This document shows, piece after piece, positions 61,386 through 64,000 of a stretch of DNA of 64,000 nucleotides. Within the stretch, counting starts at the first letter, position 1. Every line of letters begins with the position of its first letter. The notes below the pieces were generated by a model. It made no database searches, was not told where the DNA came from, and was given only the letters and a program-made list of their open reading frames with translations. The stretch spans positions 964,486 through 1,028,485 of the forward strand of contig NW_023998414.1 in the NCBI RefSeq assembly GCF_014805625.2. The letters are read 5' to 3'. The stretch is from Glossina fuscipes (taxonomy: Eukaryota; Arthropoda; Insecta; Diptera; Glossinidae). Both the position numbers and the translations under genes were made by a program.

Positions 61386-61830
61386 AGTTCAAGTTGAAAT
61401 GTTAAAAAACACTCGCCCCAAGTATTTAGATGGTTAAGGAAGTGTAAAGTTAACCAAGATAAGACTATGCAAGTTGTGTTTACCTTTAGAAAAACAAATC
61501 GTTAAGCATGATTACTATTCCGTAATATCGTTTATCGTTTAGTCTTGTGAGATTTACTGGGACAAGCCATCTATTTGGAAAAACGTATTCAAATCGATGG
61601 TAAAACATAAAACTTTCTAACCCTTAGGCGATTGTGCCTTGTGTTGCGTGTGGCATTCACATCTGGCATTCGCATGGAAAAAATACGTTTACTGTGCAAA
61701 TGTATTCTCAAGCCAATCTATACTTACGATGTATAACGGCATGTCACAACTCAAATATCTAGACATGTAGCCAAAGATACCTGTTTATGTTGCGTCATAA
61801 GAATGCAAACAAACAATCTTTTCGACCTAT
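61386..61830 (+). mobile_element. Jockey-type LINE, reverse transcriptase remnant
   Basis: The plus-strand frame around 61413-61500 reads VFRWLRKCKVNQDKTMQVVF, matching the W..KW.IK.N..K...V.FT block of jockey elements. After several stops, about 61600-61760 gives LTLRRLCLV, then KIRLLCKCILKPIYTYDV, which matches the KL.LYKAILKPIWTYG block. The order and spacing fit the reverse transcriptase C-terminus. The copy is badly broken. Upstream sequence (60900-61380) has a similar composition and may belong to it, but I could not assign motifs. Confidence 0.6.
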
Positions 61831-63055
61831 AGAAACTCTAACACAATCTCGTAAGGATCTGAAAGTAACATATGTAAAAGCTACTATTCAGCTCTCTACT
61901 ATCGATCGATCCAAAAATCCTAGCTGATCTGAGCATCAGGATTTTGGCTTAAAAGAAAAAAAAAAAACAACAGATCACATTACATAATATCGTGGAAAAT
62001 TCATTTGTAAATTAGGATAATCAACTAATCGGACTATTGGGAAGCACTGTGCGGTAGTTTGGATTATCAGAAATTATGTTTAATATGAAAGTAAAGTAAA
62101 AGTCGATTAGTTAGTTAAAATTTTTAAAATCTAATACTAAAAGAAACAATAATTTCGATTTTTGAAATGAACAAAGCTTTTTCTCGATTCTCAACTCACT
62201 TATTATTATCACATCTTTCATCTTTCGTTTGAACCGTTAGATTGGCAATTAATTGACATAAGTCCGATTCGTTGTTGTTGAAAAGCGTCCATCAATCCTT
62301 TCGTAAGCGAAATTGCATTTTTTCTTCGTGTGACGAGAAGGCTATATATAAGCTTAATATTAGTATCCGCCGTTCTCCACATGGCAAGACAATCCCGTGA
62401 CTCTGGAGTTACATTCCAAGACTGGAATACGAGATGTGAACGTTTGAGTGTATTCCAAATCCTCTCCTCTGATCAAGACGAGGCCTGCTTGCATTTCTAA
62501 ATATTTAATGTTCCCGTAATTGAGGGTAACTACAACCGCACTTTTAAGCATCCACGGAGACATACAAGAATTATCGGCACTACGCGTGCCATTATTGTGT
62601 GTATATATAGTTATACATATTCGGATTAATCATACCACCTTGATCCTCCGTGAATTTTAATGTGCAAAGAGCAGGTCTCAAGTCCACCCTACTGCTTCTC
62701 TGTCCCGTTCAGAAACTTGCAGACATGTTCGTTAAATTTTGAGCCTCCGTTGTAGCTGAATTCTTAATAGACTTAATGCAGTTCGTCAAGGTGGGACTCC
62801 GTCGCCGGGATAGTTGAAGGTCTGTCGCTTCGTTTATTAACGACAAGTCAAAGGTTTTGATGCCCTACTACTATAATAATAAGAAAAGCAGGAAAAGAAA
62901 GTTTTGATAGATCGGTAACTTTTCATTCCACTGGGTAGAAAGTTAGCTGTAAAATTAAATTTTCAATATTGTTCGTTAGTTTTTCTCTATAAAAAAAAAA
63001 AAAAAAAAAAAAAAATAAAAAAAATATTTTGAAATTTTTTTTTGTTTTTTTCCAG
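61831..63055. other. Gene-free DNA of mixed composition
   Basis: 62240-62860 is less A+T-rich and may be further transposon debris, but no motif is clear on either strand. A tracts occur at about 61950-61967 and 62991-63024. The right end, 63026-63055, is a T-rich tract ending in TTTCCAG, typical of a splice acceptor. Confidence 0.45.
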
Positions 63056-63127
63056 CACACGATACGAGACAATGGAATGTAAACTATTACGACTACGGCG
63101 TCTATTACTTTTTAGGGATATATTAGC
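63056..63127 (+). other. Possible terminal coding exon (weak)
   Basis: Directly after the T-rich TTTCCAG, reading with two leading bases gives a 22-residue frame, HDTRQWNVNYYDYGVYYFLG and two more residues, to a TAG at 63125-63127. AATAAA follows at 63144-63149. The texture is protein-like, but the frame is short, no upstream exon was found, and another phase is open for 41 codons. Treat it as a lead, not a gene. Confidence 0.2.
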
Positions 63128-63149
63128 TTCTCTTCATTTGTCGAATAAA

Positions 63150-64000
63150 TTAGTTTTAAAACCGTTGTTATTACTGCAATAATTTTGTTTTTTGTTTTTA
63201 AGCTTCTTCATATATTAATTTTTTCTATTTATTTATTTATTTATTTATTTTTTTTTCAAATTATTTTAGCTTAGTTTGTATACCACAAGCACTGTAAACA
63301 ATTTGCGGTTTAGCTCGGGGCTATAACAGATTTTGTGCAGCTTATGTCTACAGTGTAGACACAAGGTTGTTTATAATAAGTTTAGCTTTATAGAGCCATA
63401 TATAACAGTACAGTATGCTTAAAACTGATGATGGCAATAATGCAAAGATCTAATACCGGCAACCCGTCGACCCTATTCTATATTAACTTATTTTTAATGG
63501 ATGTATGAGTTTTGTTTGTGTGTTTATTCGCAAACTTTGTCTTTTCCTCTCCATTTATATAGTTCACACTCAAATAGATTTGGTTTTTTGTTTTCTGTTT
63601 GTGTGTATTCATAAGTTTTTTTTATTTTTTATTTTTATTTTTGTTAGTTTATGATGATGAAAAATTTTGTTGTTGTTGTGTGTGTTGTTGTGCTTATATA
63701 TATATATATATTGATTTATTTATTTATTTTTTTTGTTTTTTTTGTTTTTTTTTTTTTTGCGAATTTTAGTTTTTCTCAATTTCTATGAAACATTGAATTG
63801 TAAGAGTTTTTTAACTCAATTTTAGCCTTTTTTTGTGGCTTAACATTTGCTTTTCTTCTTATGCTTCTTATTCGTAATTTGTGTGTGTGTGTTTTTTTTT
63901 TTATATTTTTTAAAGCTTTTCACTAGATTCGGTTTTTTTTTTTATGCTCTACTCTATAGTATTCTATGTTATGTTATATGTGGCGTTCTGTTATGTTTTG
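63150..64000. other. T-rich DNA, nothing recognised
   Basis: T tracts, a TTTA run at 63225-63252, a TA run at 63696-63711 and GT/GTT repeats. It could be a 3' UTR or an intergenic region. No gene is seen. Confidence 0.5.

Noticed and set aside
1..64000. CRISPR arrays, bacterial operons, defence systems, rRNA genes
   Set aside because: None is present. The tandem repeats are microsatellites or a minisatellite without unique spacers, and gene structure is eukaryotic.

Overview
The window looks like nuclear DNA of a true fly (Diptera), and a tephritid-type fruit fly is my best guess. The evidence is strong A+T bias, short introns (62-82 nt) with clean GT..AG borders, very dense simple repeats, and decayed mariner and jockey-type LINE copies. 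The order-level call is fairly safe. The family is inference only. Nothing here is bacterial, and I see no CRISPR array, operon, prophage or rRNA.

All confident protein-coding sequence is in the first 3.3 kb, as two genes facing each other. On the plus strand the last three coding exons of an unrecognised gene run from 766 to 1579. On the minus strand a complete three-exon gene (1739-3303) encodes a CLUAP1/IFT38 orthologue, a subunit of the ciliary intraflagellar transport B complex. Its long single open frame stops inside an intron. Splicing at a strong donor replaces the last five read-through residues with 36 others, and a 22-nt first exon supplies the true N-terminus. An RFX-type X-box lies about 170 bp upstream of the Cluap1 start codon. 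A second consensus match lies upstream of the plus-strand gene.

From about 3.6 to 63 kb I find no host gene I can defend. This stretch is intergenic or large-intron DNA with three kinds of content. (1) Decayed transposons: four mariner fragments (about 3.7-4.1, 20.5-21.1, 38.5-38.9 and 46.1-46.5 kb), four non-LTR retrotransposon fragments (4.1-5.9, 42.7-43.2, 57.1-58.1 and 61.4-61.8 kb), one candidate tRNA-derived SINE (14.6-14.8 kb), and a dispersed non-coding repeat family with copies at 14-15, 31.5, 33.5, 39.3 and 41.5 kb. (2) Tandem repeats: many microsatellites, and a minisatellite of eleven roughly 73-bp units at 54.2-55.05 kb. (3) Long A/T tracts and A+T-rich DNA with no readable function.

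At the right edge a splice-acceptor-like tract at 63.03-63.055 kb precedes a short open frame and an AATAAA. It could be the terminal exon of another gene, but this is weak. I did not find a new defence or enzymatic system. The observations most worth following up are the hidden Cluap1 exons, the X-box pair, the structured minisatellite and the candidate SINE.
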